Part shown: one piece after another, positions 1 through 8,430 of the stretch
Layout: each line of letters opens with the position of its first letter
How positions within the stretch are numbered: the stretch's first letter is position 1
Assembly: GCA_949289455.1 (NCBI GenBank)
Contig: CASEOA010000096.1
Location: 1 to 43,956, forward strand
Direction: 5' to 3'
DNA length: 43,956 bases
DNA from: an uncultured Eubacteriales bacterium
Lineage (GTDB): Bacteria > Bacillota > Clostridia > Oscillospirales > Oscillospiraceae
Translations under genes and position numbers: made by a program
The notes under the pieces: generated by a model
What the model saw: the letters and a program-made list of their open reading frames with translations, nothing else
What the model was told of the DNA's origin: nothing
The model's database searches: none

Positions 1-3
1 AAA

Positions 4-52
4 GCACCCCACTTGTTATCCAGTATACCATACTGTCTAACAAATGGGGTGC
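4..52 (-). terminator. long hairpin downstream of ackA, probable terminator
   Basis: A near-perfect inverted repeat: positions 4-26 pair with 30-52 (20 of 23 pairs match; mismatches at 12, 19 and 20) around a 3-base loop. Read on the minus strand it lies 44 bases past the ackA stop and is followed by CTTT at the window edge, so it fits an intrinsic terminator whose U tract is cut off by the window end. Its length and AT-rich core would also suit a protein-binding palindrome. Confidence 0.6.
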
Positions 53-95
53 AGTTCATTTTATACGGCAGGCCTTTTTCAGTAGATTTTTTTGC

Positions 96-1292
96 TTACT
101 TGCCCACAATAGCGGCGGTGTCCATGGCGATCATGAGCTCCTCGTCGGTGGGGATGAGCAGCACCTTCACCTTGGAGTCGGCGGCGGAGATCACGGTCTC
201 CTTGCCCCGGACATTGTTAGCCTCGGGGTCCATCTTCACGCCCATGTACTCCAGGCCGGAGGCGGCGCCCATGCGGGTGTTGCCGTCGTTCTCGCCCACG
301 CCGGCGGTAAAGACGATGGCGTCCACCCCGCCCATGGCGGCGGCGTAAGCGCCGATATACTTCTTCACGCTGTACTGGAAGGCTTCCAGGGCCAGGGCGG
401 CCTGCTGGTTGCCCTCGTGGGCGGCGGTCTCGATGTCACGGAAGTCGGAGGACACACCGGAAATGCCCAGCACGCCGGACTTCTTGTTGAGGACGTTCAT
501 CATTTCCTTCATGTCCCAGCCGTACTTGTTCATCAGGTACTCCATGATGCCGGCGTCCAGGTCGCCGGAGCGGGTGCCCATGGGCAGGCCGGCCAGGGGG
601 GTGAAGCCCATGGTGGTGTCCACGCTCTTGCCGCAGTCCACGGCGGCGATGGAGGAACCGTTGCCCAGGTGGCAGGTGATGATCTTCAGCTCCTCGATGG
701 GCTTGCCCAGCATGGCGGCAGCCCGGGCGGACACATAGCGGTGGGAGGTGCCGTGGAAGCCGTAGCGGCGGACCTTGTCCTTCTCATAGTACTCGTAGGG
801 CAGAGCGTAGATATAGCTCTTGGAAGGCATGGTCTGGTGGAAGGCGGTATCGAACACGGCCACCATGGGCACGCCGGGCATAACCTTCTGGCAGGCCTTG
901 ATGCCGGTAATGTTGGCGGGGTTGTGGAGGGGGGCCAGGGGGATGCACTCCTCGATAGCGGCCATGACCTCTTCGTCGATAAGCACGGAGGAGGCGAACT
1001 TCTCGCCGCCGTGCACCACCCGGTGACCCACCGCGTCGATCTCGGAGGCGCTCTTGATCACGCCGTGCTCGGCGGACAGCAGGGCGTCCAGCACAGCCTG
1101 GATGGCCTCGGCGTGGGTGGGCATGGGAATCTCGAACTCATATTTGGCGTCCTTGGCGGGGATCTTGTGAGTCAGGCGGCCGTCGATGCCGATCCGCTCA
1201 CACAGACCCTTGGCCAGCACTTCACGGGTGGCGGGGTCCATGAGCTGATACTTGAGGGATGAGCTGCCTGCGTTGATGACCAGAACTTTCAT
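96..1292 (-). CDS. ackA: acetate kinase
   Basis: Makes ATP from acetyl phosphate and ADP, releasing acetate; the last step of the Pta-AckA fermentative route in the cytoplasm. The 398-residue protein has the usual family length and starts [17 protein letters not shown], the phosphate-binding segment of the ASKHA fold. Later family motifs are visible: the [10 protein letters not shown] segment, [10 protein letters not shown], the [12 protein letters not shown] catalytic loop, [16 protein letters not shown] and [10 protein letters not shown]. The ATG at 1292 is chosen because AAGGAG (around 1303-1308) precedes it; an upstream extension of the open frame has no family similarity. Pta is not next to it here. 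It is transcribed divergently from tmcAL, with a good promoter at 1377-1405, so it is probably monocistronic. Confidence 0.97.
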   Translation of the reverse strand: MKVLVINAGSSSLKYQLMDPATREVLAKGLCERIGIDGRLTHKIPAKDAKYEFEIPMPTHAEAIQAVLDALLSAEHGVIKSASEIDAVGHRVVHGGEKFASSVLIDEEVMAAIEECIPLAPLHNPANITGIKACQKVMPGVPMVAVFDTAFHQTMPSKSYIYALPYEYYEKDKVRRYGFHGTSHRYVSARAAAMLGKPIEELKIITCHLGNGSSIAAVDCGKSVDTTMGFTPLAGLPMGTRSGDLDAGIMEYLMNKYGWDMKEMMNVLNKKSGVLGISGVSSDFRDIETAAHEGNQQAALALEAFQYSVKKYIGAYAAAMGGVDAIVFTAGVGENDGNTRMGAASGLEYMGVKMDPEANNVRGKETVISAADSKVKVLLIPTDEELMIAMDTAAIVGK

Positions 1293-1376
1293 GGTTCTAT
1301 CTCTCCTTACATTCCTAAAACTGTGGCTTGAGCGCCAAGCGTTCCCGTAGTACAATAGGAGCACATACTTGTTTGT

Positions 1377-1405
1377 ATTGTATCCCTTTTTTGTCCAAAG
1401 GACAA
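1377..1405 (-). promoter_or_regulatory. ackA promoter, -35 TTGTCC, -10 TACAAT, 17-bp spacer
   Basis: On the minus strand TTGTCC (1405-1400) is followed after exactly 17 bases by TACAAT (1382-1377), about 85 bases before the ackA start. The -35 lies inside a perfect 15-bp palindrome, TTGTCCTTTGGACAA (1391-1405), which could be an operator. No other good promoter was seen between the two divergent genes for this direction. Confidence 0.7.
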
Positions 1406-1460
1406 TGCTAAAATTGAACGAAAGAGTAAAAATTTTTAAGTTGTTTCTGGAGGAACCTTT

Positions 1461-2627
1461 ATGACCGCTGCCGGCGTCATCGCGGAATACAATCCATTTC
1501 ACCTGGGACACGCCTGGCAGCTGGCCCAGACCCGGGCCGTGCTGGGCGAAGATACCGCACTGGTGTGCGTCATGAGCGGACACTGGGTTCAGGGGGCGGA
1601 CTGCGCCATAGCCGACAAGTGGACCCGGGCGGGTCTGGCCCTCCGGGGGGGCGCCGACCTGGTGCTGGAGCTGCCCACCCCCTGGGCCCTGTCCTCGGCG
1701 GAGTCCTTCGCCCGGGGCGGGGTGGGCCTGCTGGAGGCCACCGGGGTGGTGAAGTTTCTCTCCTTCGGCAGCGAATGCGGCAATTTAGACCAGCTGTCTG
1801 AAGCCGCCCGCATCCTGGACAACCCTGACTACCGCCTAAAGCTGAAAGAGGCCCTGGCCCGGGGCCTGTCCTTTCCCGCCGCCCGGCAGGAGGCGGCGGG
1901 CTGCTCCTGCCTGTCCACCCCAAACAACAACCTGGGGGTGGAGTATCTCCGGGCCCTGAACGCCCTGGGCAGCGCCATCCAGCCCATGACCATCCCCCGC
2001 CGGGGGGCGGGCCACGGGGCCTCCTCGGCGGCGGGAGGCTTTGCCTCCGCCACCCAGATCCGCCGCCTGCTGCGGGAGGGACAGGCCGGACAGGCCGCTT
2101 TGTGGCTGCCCCGGGGCAGCCTGGAGGCGCTTGGGGCGCCCTCCTCCCTGGCCTGGGCGGAGCGGGCCGTCCTGGCCCGGCTGCGGACCATGACGGCGGC
2201 GGACTGGGCACTCCTCCCCGACCACGGCGCGGCGGAGGGCCTGCCCGACCGGCTGCTCTGCGCCGCCCGGCAGGCCCTCTCCCTGGAGGAATTTTATTCC
2301 CTTGCCAAGACCAAACGATATACCCACGCCCGGCTGCGGCGGCTGGCCCTCTCCGCCTTCCTGGGGATTGGGGCTGACCGCCCCAACCTCCCGCCCTATG
2401 TGCGGGTGCTGGGGCTCAACCGCCGGGGACAGGCCCTGCTGCGGGAGATGAAAACAGCCTGTACCCTCCCCATTCTGACAAAACCCGCCCAGGCCAAGGC
2501 CCTCACCGGCCCGGCCCGGCAGGTCTTTGGGGCGGAGTGCCGCTGCACCGACCTGTACGGCCTGTGCTTCCCCACGCCCAGGCCCTGCGGCCTGGAGTGG
2601 ACCTCCAGCCCAGTGGTGGTACCATAA
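1461..2627 (+). CDS. tmcAL: tRNA(Met) cytidine acetate ligase TmcAL
   Basis: Forms N4-acetylcytidine at the wobble base of elongator tRNA-Met using acetate and ATP. The 388-residue protein begins [17 protein letters not shown], with the nucleotidyltransferase HxGH motif at about residues 14-17, then [11 protein letters not shown] and [18 protein letters not shown], all typical of the TmcAL/YlbM (former DUF795) family. The C-terminal helical part reaches full family length. GGAGG sits 8-9 bases before the ATG. In many Firmicutes this gene lies close to pta-ackA; here it diverges from ackA, so the enzyme that makes acetate and one that consumes it are neighbours. It is followed by a strong terminator. 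Confidence 0.93.
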   Translation: MTAAGVIAEYNPFHLGHAWQLAQTRAVLGEDTALVCVMSGHWVQGADCAIADKWTRAGLALRGGADLVLELPTPWALSSAESFARGGVGLLEATGVVKFLSFGSECGNLDQLSEAARILDNPDYRLKLKEALARGLSFPAARQEAAGCSCLSTPNNNLGVEYLRALNALGSAIQPMTIPRRGAGHGASSAAGGFASATQIRRLLREGQAGQAALWLPRGSLEALGAPSSLAWAERAVLARLRTMTAADWALLPDHGAAEGLPDRLLCAARQALSLEEFYSLAKTKRYTHARLRRLALSAFLGIGADRPNLPPYVRVLGLNRRGQALLREMKTACTLPILTKPAQAKALTGPARQVFGAECRCTDLYGLCFPTPRPCGLEWTSSPVVVP

Positions 2628-2648
2628 TCGTCCTGACCATAGAAAGCA

Positions 2649-2692
2649 ACATCCGGCAAGAAGGAAAATCCTTCTTGCCGGATGTCTGTTTT
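2649..2692. terminator. bidirectional terminator between tmcAL and rsfS
   Basis: A perfect 17-bp stem (2649-2665 with 2669-2685) with an AAA loop, followed by CTGTTTTTT on the plus strand; the minus-strand side reads TTGCTTTCT. It lies between convergent genes and can end both transcripts. Confidence 0.9.
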
Positions 2693-2698
2693 TTAGCT

Positions 2699-3061
2699 TC
2701 AGCCCTCCGTCAGGATATCGGACAGATCCATGGGAGTGGCGTCGCTCCACAGCCGCTCCAGATCATAGAACTGCCGGGCCTCTTCGTTAAAGATATGAAC
2801 CACCACAGAGGAGAAGTCCAGCAGAATCCAGATACCGCCCCGGTGGCCCTCCACATGGTGGGGAGGCTCCCCGGCGTCCTTGAGCATCTTCTCGCACACG
2901 TCGGCCAGGGCCTTGATCTGGGTGGTGGAGGTGGCGGAACACAGCACGAAGTAGTCGGCCAGCGTGGTCAGGTGGCCGGTCTCCAGTACCTTGATATCCT
3001 GCCCCTTCTTGCTGTCCAGGGCCTTCACGGCGGTAATGGCGATCTCTTTGGGTGTCAGCAT
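2699..3061 (-). CDS. rsfS: ribosomal silencing factor RsfS
   Basis: Binds ribosomal protein uL14 and blocks joining of the subunits, lowering translation when nutrients run out. The 120-residue sequence fits the RsfS/Iojap family over its full length: an N-terminal helix (LTPKEIAITAVKALDSKKGQ), the core DIKVLETGHLTTLADYFVLC, the HVEG segment and WILLDFSSVVVHIF near the C terminus. It is the last gene of the minus-strand smc operon, 13 bases after the LCP gene; the nadD-yqeK-(lcp)-rsfS order is widespread in Firmicutes. Confidence 0.95.
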   Translation of the reverse strand: MLTPKEIAITAVKALDSKKGQDIKVLETGHLTTLADYFVLCSATSTTQIKALADVCEKMLKDAGEPPHHVEGHRGGIWILLDFSSVVVHIFNEEARQFYDLERLWSDATPMDLSDILTEG

Positions 3062-3074
3062 TGCGTTCTCTCCT

Positions 3075-4667
3075 TTACTCCACCGGCTCCATACCGGGGC
3101 CGATGTCAGGTTGGGTATCCGGCTGTGAGGTGACAGCCGGCGCGGGAGTGGATACCGGCGTAGGCTCCGGGGTAGACACAGGCTCCGGCGTAGCGGTGGC
3201 CGCCGGGGTGGCCGTAGGCTGGGGCGTGGCGCTGGGCGCTGCTGTAGCCACGGGCTTCTGCGTCTCCGCCGGCTTGGGGGTGGCCGTGGGCTTGGGGGTA
3301 GCGGTCACCTTGGGGGTGGCGCTGGGTTTGGGGGTGGAGGTCACCGAGGTGCTGGGCTTGGGGGTGGAGGTCACCGAGGCCGTCCCGCTGCTGGAGCTGT
3401 CCTTGCTGCTGGAACTATCCTTGGTGCTGGAGGTATTCTTGCTGCTCTGCTGAGACCCGGCGGCGGCGGTATCCTCCACATAGCCGCTGGTGGAGGACAG
3501 GGTGCCGTCGTCGTTGACGCTCATCAGGTCCAGCTGATCCAGGGTGATATCCTCTTCAAAGGGGTTGAAGTAGGTGTTGATCATTTCCAGAGTCTCGTCG
3601 GGGATGGGCACCACATAGGACTGGTTGTTGCCCACCGTCCGGCTGTAGACGTACACGCCCTCAGCGGGAAGGGTCATAAAGCTGACATTGTCCATGCTCA
3701 GCCCGCCCAGGATGGCCTCCTGGGCAAACCAGGCGATGTTGCCCACCGTGAGCGTCCCCCTGGTGTCCACATTGTTCATGAAAATCTGGGCCAGGGCGGG
3801 CAGCTTGTCCACACTCAGGCTGGACAGGCATTTGTCGATGACGGCGCTGATAAAGGCTTGCTGGGTCTGGATGCGGCCCAGGTCGCCGTTGACGTAACCG
3901 CCGTAGGTCACAAACTGCCCGTTGACGATCTTGTTGTTCTTCCGCCACCGCAGCAGCTGCATGGCCTTGTCGCCGTCGATCTCCTGGACCCCGGCGCTCA
4001 GGTGGATGTGGAGATCCTGGGTACCGTCGTCGTAGCTCATGTCATAGGGCACGTCGAACTCCACCGGGCCGATGGCGTCCACCAGCTCTCCCACGGCCTC
4101 CCACTCCACCACCACGGTGAAGTCGGGCTGGAAGCCGATGAGGCAGGAGATCTCCTCCTTCAGGAAGTCTACCCCGTCTTTATCATACAAAGACGCATAG
4201 TTGTACACCGAGTTGATCTTTTTTACATCCCAGGGCACGTTGACCATGGTATCCCGGGGGAGGTTTAGCACGCTGAGTTTCTGATTGGGGATATCGTAGG
4301 ACATCACCATCAGAGTGTCGGTGTTGCCGCCGCCGCCGGTATCACGGCCGATGACCAGGAAGGTGAAAAAGTCCTCCTTCCGGTCGCCGTATACCTTGGG
4401 CCCGGTGGTCTCAAACTCCTCCCCTTGCTGGACGTCGGGCTGCTCCACCAGGTTGGGGACCTCGGGCCTGACCACCATCAGCTTGTAGGCGATAAACAGG
4501 GCCACAATAATGGCGGCAATGACGGTGAGGACAATAAATAAAATACGCAGCGCCTTCTGCTTGGGCGTCCGATTGGAGGGCTTCTTCTGTTTGGGGGCTT
4601 TGGGTGTTTTTTCTTTCTTCTGGAGCCGGGCGCCTCCCCGGCCTGTTTTTTTCTCTTCTGGGTTCAT
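3075..4667 (-). CDS. LytR-CpsA-Psr family cell-wall glycopolymer ligase with Thr/Pro-rich tail
   Basis: LCP proteins transfer lipid-linked glycopolymers such as teichoic acids or capsule onto peptidoglycan at the outer face of the membrane. This 530-residue protein has a basic cytoplasmic head (about 1-39, Lys/Pro-rich), one membrane helix (about 40-61), and an LCP domain (about 100-330) with the family signatures FLVIGRDTGGGGNTDTLMV, LNLPRDTMVNVP, KINSVYNYA and NGDLGRIQTQQAFI, including the Arg and Asp residues that bind pyrophosphate. The last ~135 residues are low complexity: Ser-rich, then tandem T/S-x-T-P-K-P units, probably an extended wall-spanning segment. It is separated from nadD-yqeK by one base, so co-transcribed. 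The exact polymer cannot be told. Confidence 0.93.
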   Translation of the reverse strand: MNPEEKKTGRGGARLQKKEKTPKAPKQKKPSNRTPKQKALRILFIVLTVIAAIIVALFIAYKLMVVRPEVPNLVEQPDVQQGEEFETTGPKVYGDRKEDFFTFLVIGRDTGGGGNTDTLMVMSYDIPNQKLSVLNLPRDTMVNVPWDVKKINSVYNYASLYDKDGVDFLKEEISCLIGFQPDFTVVVEWEAVGELVDAIGPVEFDVPYDMSYDDGTQDLHIHLSAGVQEIDGDKAMQLLRWRKNNKIVNGQFVTYGGYVNGDLGRIQTQQAFISAVIDKCLSSLSVDKLPALAQIFMNNVDTRGTLTVGNIAWFAQEAILGGLSMDNVSFMTLPAEGVYVYSRTVGNNQSYVVPIPDETLEMINTYFNPFEEDITLDQLDLMSVNDDGTLSSTSGYVEDTAAAGSQQSSKNTSSTKDSSSSKDSSSSGTASVTSTPKPSTSVTSTPKPSATPKVTATPKPTATPKPAETQKPVATAAPSATPQPTATPAATATPEPVSTPEPTPVSTPAPAVTSQPDTQPDIGPGMEPVE

Positions 4668-4668
4668 C

Positions 4669-5877
4669 TTACGGTTCCTTTCCGGTGGTTTCCTTCCGCA
4701 GCCAATCCCTGGCCCGCAGCGTGTTGGAGTGGACGGGCAGCTTCCGGTCCGCCATCTCCTGGATGCTCATCTCGCATCCCGCCAACACCGCCTGATCCAG
4801 ATCCTCATACGCCAGCTTCCGCAGCTTCTCCACCCCGGGGAAGTCCCGGTTGGGCTCCATATAGTCGGCAATATAGAGGATCTTTTCCAGCAGGGTCATA
4901 TCGGCCTTCCCGGTGGTATGCCAGAAGATGGCCCAATAGATGTCGTCACTCACCCCATACACGTCCCGGGCCACACACGCCCCGGTCTTGGAATGGAGCA
5001 GCTTCACGGCCTGCTGCTCTAAATCATCCAGTACAATACCATATTTGCGGCATAATTGCAACTGCTCCTCCATCTCCAGGTACTTGGTACAATCGTGGAG
5101 GATGGCCGCCCGGCGGGCTTTTTCCTGGTCGGCCCCCCAGCGGGCGGCCAGCCGCACCGCCTCCTCCTCGGTGCCCTGGATGTGGGCGATCCGCTTGGCC
5201 CGGATCATGGAGTAGGAGCAGGCCCGCAGCTCCCGGTCGGGCAGGTGCTTCAGATCGGGGTGAAGGCCGTACAGCCCGTGGCGGAGGATGTAACCGTACA
5301 CCGCCGGAGCCAGGTACTCCTGCCCCTCCCCCCGGGTTAGCATGGCCCGCAGCTGGGTGGAGGATACCTCCACGATCTCAGGCAGCTGGAGCACCCGGGT
5401 GCGGGCTCCGAAGGTCTTTTCCAGATACCTGGCCTGGGTCTCCAGCAGCTCCACGCTGTCCGACTGGGTGCGGGCGAAGGTACAAATCCCCGCCAGGCGG
5501 GTGATGACCTCCGGCTCCCGCCAGTTTTGCAGGGTGAGGAACATGTCGGTGCCCATCAGCAGCCACAGCTCCGCCTCCGGATACTGCTTGCGGAACTGCG
5601 CCAGGGTGTCGGCGGTATAGCTCTTCCCCGGCCGGGCCAGCTCCAGATCGCTGACGCTCACCTGCTTGGGCAGCAGCAAACCGTCCGCCGCCAGCTCGAT
5701 CATGGCCAGCCGGTCCTGAGGGCTGGGGCTGTCCGCCGGCAGAGTCTTGTGAGGCGGGGTGGCGGCCGGAACAAAGATCAGCTGATCCAGCCCCAAGGCG
5801 TCCAGGGCAAACTGGGCCGCCGCCAGATGGCCCAGGTGGGGGGGATTGAAGGTACCGCCATAAATACCGAGCTTCAT
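4669..5877 (-). CDS. nadD: NadD-YqeK fusion: nicotinate-nucleotide adenylyltransferase plus HD-domain Ap4A hydrolase
   Basis: A 402-residue two-domain protein. Residues 1-~200 are NadD, which adenylates nicotinate mononucleotide in NAD synthesis: GIYGGTFNPPHLGH carries the HxGH nucleotide-binding motif, followed by FVPAATPPHK and, near the end, EVSSTQLR. Residues ~215-395 are a YqeK-type HD phosphohydrolase (AHIQGTEEEAVRLA, ILHDCTKYLE, LHSKTGACVA, ADYMEPNRDFPGVEKLR), a family shown to split Ap4A-type dinucleotides. In Bacillus these are two adjacent genes; here they are one uninterrupted frame. The gene is 12 bases from yhbY and one base before the LCP gene, inside the smc operon. Confidence 0.95.
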   Translation of the reverse strand: MKLGIYGGTFNPPHLGHLAAAQFALDALGLDQLIFVPAATPPHKTLPADSPSPQDRLAMIELAADGLLLPKQVSVSDLELARPGKSYTADTLAQFRKQYPEAELWLLMGTDMFLTLQNWREPEVITRLAGICTFARTQSDSVELLETQARYLEKTFGARTRVLQLPEIVEVSSTQLRAMLTRGEGQEYLAPAVYGYILRHGLYGLHPDLKHLPDRELRACSYSMIRAKRIAHIQGTEEEAVRLAARWGADQEKARRAAILHDCTKYLEMEEQLQLCRKYGIVLDDLEQQAVKLLHSKTGACVARDVYGVSDDIYWAIFWHTTGKADMTLLEKILYIADYMEPNRDFPGVEKLRKLAYEDLDQAVLAGCEMSIQEMADRKLPVHSNTLRARDWLRKETTGKEP

Positions 5878-5889
5878 GATTGTGCCCCC

Positions 5890-6210
5890 TTATTTTTTCT
5901 TCTTATCCGCCACCAGGATGATCTTGTCCTTTTTGTCCTTCTTGTGGGTGGGCCGGTAGAGCACGAATTTGGTGCCGATAACCTGCACCACCTCGCTGCG
6001 GGTCTTTTGGGCCAGCTCCTCCGCCGCCTCCCGGCTGGTGAGCAGGCTGTTCTCCAGCACTTTGCCCTTGATGAGCTCCCGGGCCTCCAGGGCGTCGTCG
6101 GCCTGCTTCACCAGGTTGTCGCCGATGCCCTCCTTGCCTACATGGAGGATGGTGTCGATGCCGTTGGCCAGCCCCCGCAGCTGGGAGCGCTGCTTACTTG
6201 TCAAGTCCAT
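5890..6210 (-). CDS. yhbY: YhbY family RNA-binding protein (CRS1-YhbY domain)
   Basis: A small ribosome-associated RNA-binding protein implicated in late 50S assembly. The 106-residue sequence matches the CRM fold: LTSKQRSQLRGLANGID at the start, the GKEGIGDNLV loop, a central helix with ALEARELIKGKVLEN, then VVQVIGTKFVLYRP. The tail is very Lys-rich (THKKDKKDK... ending KKKK). Its start overlaps the end of rdgB by 17 bases, which suggests translational coupling in the operon. Confidence 0.93.
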   Translation of the reverse strand: MDLTSKQRSQLRGLANGIDTILHVGKEGIGDNLVKQADDALEARELIKGKVLENSLLTSREAAEELAQKTRSEVVQVIGTKFVLYRPTHKKDKKDKIILVADKKKK

Positions 6211-6793
6211 TCAGATACTTCTCCAATTCTGTTTTAAATTGTTTCAGGGCGTTGCCCCGATGGGAAATGGCGTTTTTCTCCTCCGCCGTCAGCTGGGCAA
6301 AGGTCTTTTTCAGCCCGGGCAGGAAGAACACCGGGTCGTAGCCGAAGCCGCCCTCCCCCTTGGGGGCATAGGCGATGGTGCCGGGGCACTCTCCCCGGGC
6401 CTCCACCTTGTCCCCGTTGGGGAAGCAGCAGCAAATGCAGGAGACAAACTTCCCCCGCCGGTCGATCTGGCCCCGCAGGTTGTCCAGCAGCAGCCTGTAC
6501 CGGCCCACGTCGTCCAGCTCAGGGCCGCCGTACCGGGCGGAGTACACCCCGGGGGCTCCGTTGAGGGCGTCCACGCACAAGCCGGAGTCGTCGGCAATGG
6601 CGGGCAGGCCGGAGGCCTGGCACACCGCGCTGGCCTTGAGAAAGGCGTTCTCCTCAAAGGTGGTCCCGGTCTCCTCCACGTCCACATCCACGCCCACATC
6701 GGACTCCAGCACCACGTCCACCCCCAGCTGGGAGAGGATGTCCCTCATCTCCACCAGCTTATGGGCGTTCTTGCTGGCCAATACCATTTTCAT
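6194..6793 (-). CDS. rdgB: non-canonical purine NTP pyrophosphatase (RdgB/HAM1)
   Basis: Hydrolyses dITP, ITP and XTP to monophosphates, keeping deaminated purines out of DNA and RNA. The 199-residue protein has the family pattern: MKMVLASKNAHKLVEM, TGTTFEENAFLKA, PAIADDSGLCVDALNGAPGVYSAR, ECPGTIAYAPKGEGGFGYDPVF and ISHRGNALKQF. The ATG at 6793 is preferred, with GGAGGG six bases upstream; another in-frame ATG at 6799 forms an ATGA overlap with the rph stop but abuts the GGAGGG. rph-rdgB pairing is common in Firmicutes. Confidence 0.95.
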   Translation of the reverse strand: MKMVLASKNAHKLVEMRDILSQLGVDVVLESDVGVDVDVEETGTTFEENAFLKASAVCQASGLPAIADDSGLCVDALNGAPGVYSARYGGPELDDVGRYRLLLDNLRGQIDRRGKFVSCICCCFPNGDKVEARGECPGTIAYAPKGEGGFGYDPVFFLPGLKKTFAQLTAEEKNAISHRGNALKQFKTELEKYLNGLDK

Positions 6794-6795
6794 GT

Positions 6796-7497
6796 TCATC
6801 CCTCCAGCACACTCTTCTGGATGGCCTGGAGCTGGGCAATTCCCCCGGCGCACAGGTCCACCAGGGCCCGCTGCTCGGCGATGGTGAAGCTCCGGCCCTC
6901 GCCGGTGCCCTGGAGCTCCACCAGCTCTCCCCGGCCGGTCATGACGCAGTTCAGATCCACCTGGGCGGAGGAGTCCTCCTCATAGCACAGGTCCAGCAGC
7001 AGCTGGTCGTCCACAATCCCGGCGGACACCGCGGCCACCTGGTCCACCAGGGCGTCGGCCGCCCCCACCTTTTTCAAGGCCAGAGCCAGGGCCACATAGC
7101 CCCCGGTCACGGAAGCGGTGCGGGTACCGCCGTCCCCCTGGAGCACGTCGCAGTCGATGGTAACCGTGCGCTCCCCCAGTTTTTTCATATCCACGCAGGC
7201 GCGGAGGGACCGGCCCACCAGCCGCTGGATCTCCGCCGACCGGGGGGACAGCTTCAGCTTGGACACGTCCCGCTTGGACCGCTCCCGGTTGGCCCGGGGC
7301 AGCATGGAATACTCGGCGGTGACCCAGCCCTCCCCCTCGGGGACGTGGGGCGGGGTGCGCTCCTCCACGCTGGCGCAGCACAGCACCTGGGTGTTGCCGC
7401 AGCGGATGAGGCAGGAGCCTTCGGCAAATTTGTTAAAATTCGGAATAATCTCCACAGGCCGCAGTTGGTCGCTGGCCCGTCCGTCCATTCTAGCCAT
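6796..7497 (-). CDS. rph: ribonuclease PH
   Basis: A phosphate-dependent 3'-to-5' exoribonuclease that trims tRNA 3' ends. The 233-residue protein is full length and shows the hallmark segments RMDGRASDQLRPVEI, GSCLIRCGNTQVLC, EGWVTAEYSMLPRA, IQRLVGRSLRACVD, TVTIDCDVLQGDGGTRTAS and the LDLCYEEDSSAQVDLN active-site stretch. Unlike some strains where rph is a pseudogene it looks intact. It ends next to rdgB and begins 15 bases after ftsY. Confidence 0.96.
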   Translation of the reverse strand: MARMDGRASDQLRPVEIIPNFNKFAEGSCLIRCGNTQVLCCASVEERTPPHVPEGEGWVTAEYSMLPRANRERSKRDVSKLKLSPRSAEIQRLVGRSLRACVDMKKLGERTVTIDCDVLQGDGGTRTASVTGGYVALALALKKVGAADALVDQVAAVSAGIVDDQLLLDLCYEEDSSAQVDLNCVMTGRGELVELQGTGEGRSFTIAEQRALVDLCAGGIAQLQAIQKSVLEG

Positions 7498-7512
7498 GTC
7501 AAATAACCTCCA

Positions 7513-8412
7513 TCAGATCAGCGCTTCCACAAAGGCCTGGGCCTCGAAGGGCATCAGGTCGTCAATGCCCTCTCCCACGCCGATATACTTCACCGGCACC
7601 TGGAGCTCCTGGGCAATGGCAATGACAATGCCCCCCTTGGCCGAACCGTCCAGCTTGGTGAGGACGATGCCGGTGATGCCGGCGGCTTCCTTGAACTGCT
7701 TGGCCTGGATCAGGCCGTTCTGGCCAGTGGTGGCGTCCAGCACCAGCAGGGTCTCCCGGTCGCAGCCGGGCAGCTCCCGATCCACCACCCGGCTGATTTT
7801 GTTGAGCTCGTTCATCAGGTTCTGCTTGTTGTGGAGCCGGCCGGCGGTGTCGATGAGGACCACGTCGGCTTTCCGGGCCTTGGCGGCGGAGAGGGCGTCA
7901 AAGACCACGGCGGCAGGGTCGGCCCCCTCGTGCTGCCGCACCAGCTCCACCCCCGCCCGCTGGCTCCAGATCTCCAGCTGGTCGGCGGCGGCGGCCCGGA
8001 AGGTGTCGCCGGCGGCCATGAGCACCCGCTTGCCTTCCCCTTTCATCTTGGCGGCCAGCTTGCCGATGGTGGTGGTCTTTCCCACCCCGTTCACCCCGAT
8101 GAACAGAGCCACCGAGGGGGTGGTGGTGAGATGGAGCTCCGGCTCCCCTACCAGCAGCATATCGGTGAGCACCTGCCGCAGGCAGGTGCGGGCAGCCTCC
8201 ATGTCCTTGATCTTCTCCTCCTTCACCCGGCGGCGGAGCTCCTCCACCGCCTTGAGGGTGGTGTCCACACCCATGTCTCCCAGGATCAGGGTCTCCTCCA
8301 GCTCGTCGTAAAAGTCGTCGTTGAGCTCGCCGGCAAAGATCTGCTCGATAGAGTGGCCGATGTTCTCCTTGGTGCGGGTGAGCCCCGCCTTGATTTTCGC
8401 GAAAAAGCCCAT
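7513..8412 (-). CDS. ftsY: signal recognition particle receptor FtsY
   Basis: SRP receptor GTPase that receives ribosome-SRP complexes at the membrane. The 299-residue protein has the short N domain (about 1-90) and the G domain with GVNGVGKTTTIGKLA (P loop), DTFRAAAADQLEIW, DTAGRLHNKQNLM and TKLDGSAKGG. The acidic A domain of proteobacterial FtsY is absent, as usual in Firmicutes. The ATG at 8412 is chosen over a TTG at 8421 because AAAGGAA lies at a normal distance. It sits in the classic smc-ftsY order. Confidence 0.96.
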   Translation of the reverse strand: MGFFAKIKAGLTRTKENIGHSIEQIFAGELNDDFYDELEETLILGDMGVDTTLKAVEELRRRVKEEKIKDMEAARTCLRQVLTDMLLVGEPELHLTTTPSVALFIGVNGVGKTTTIGKLAAKMKGEGKRVLMAAGDTFRAAAADQLEIWSQRAGVELVRQHEGADPAAVVFDALSAAKARKADVVLIDTAGRLHNKQNLMNELNKISRVVDRELPGCDRETLLVLDATTGQNGLIQAKQFKEAAGITGIVLTKLDGSAKGGIVIAIAQELQVPVKYIGVGEGIDDLMPFEAQAFVEALI

Positions 8413-8430
8413 ATGTTCCAAATTCCTTTC

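Noticed and set aside
4..52. dif-like recombination site at the left edge
   Set aside because: The symmetry is much longer than a 28-bp Xer site and no Xer half-site pattern could be recognised; terminator is the simpler reading.
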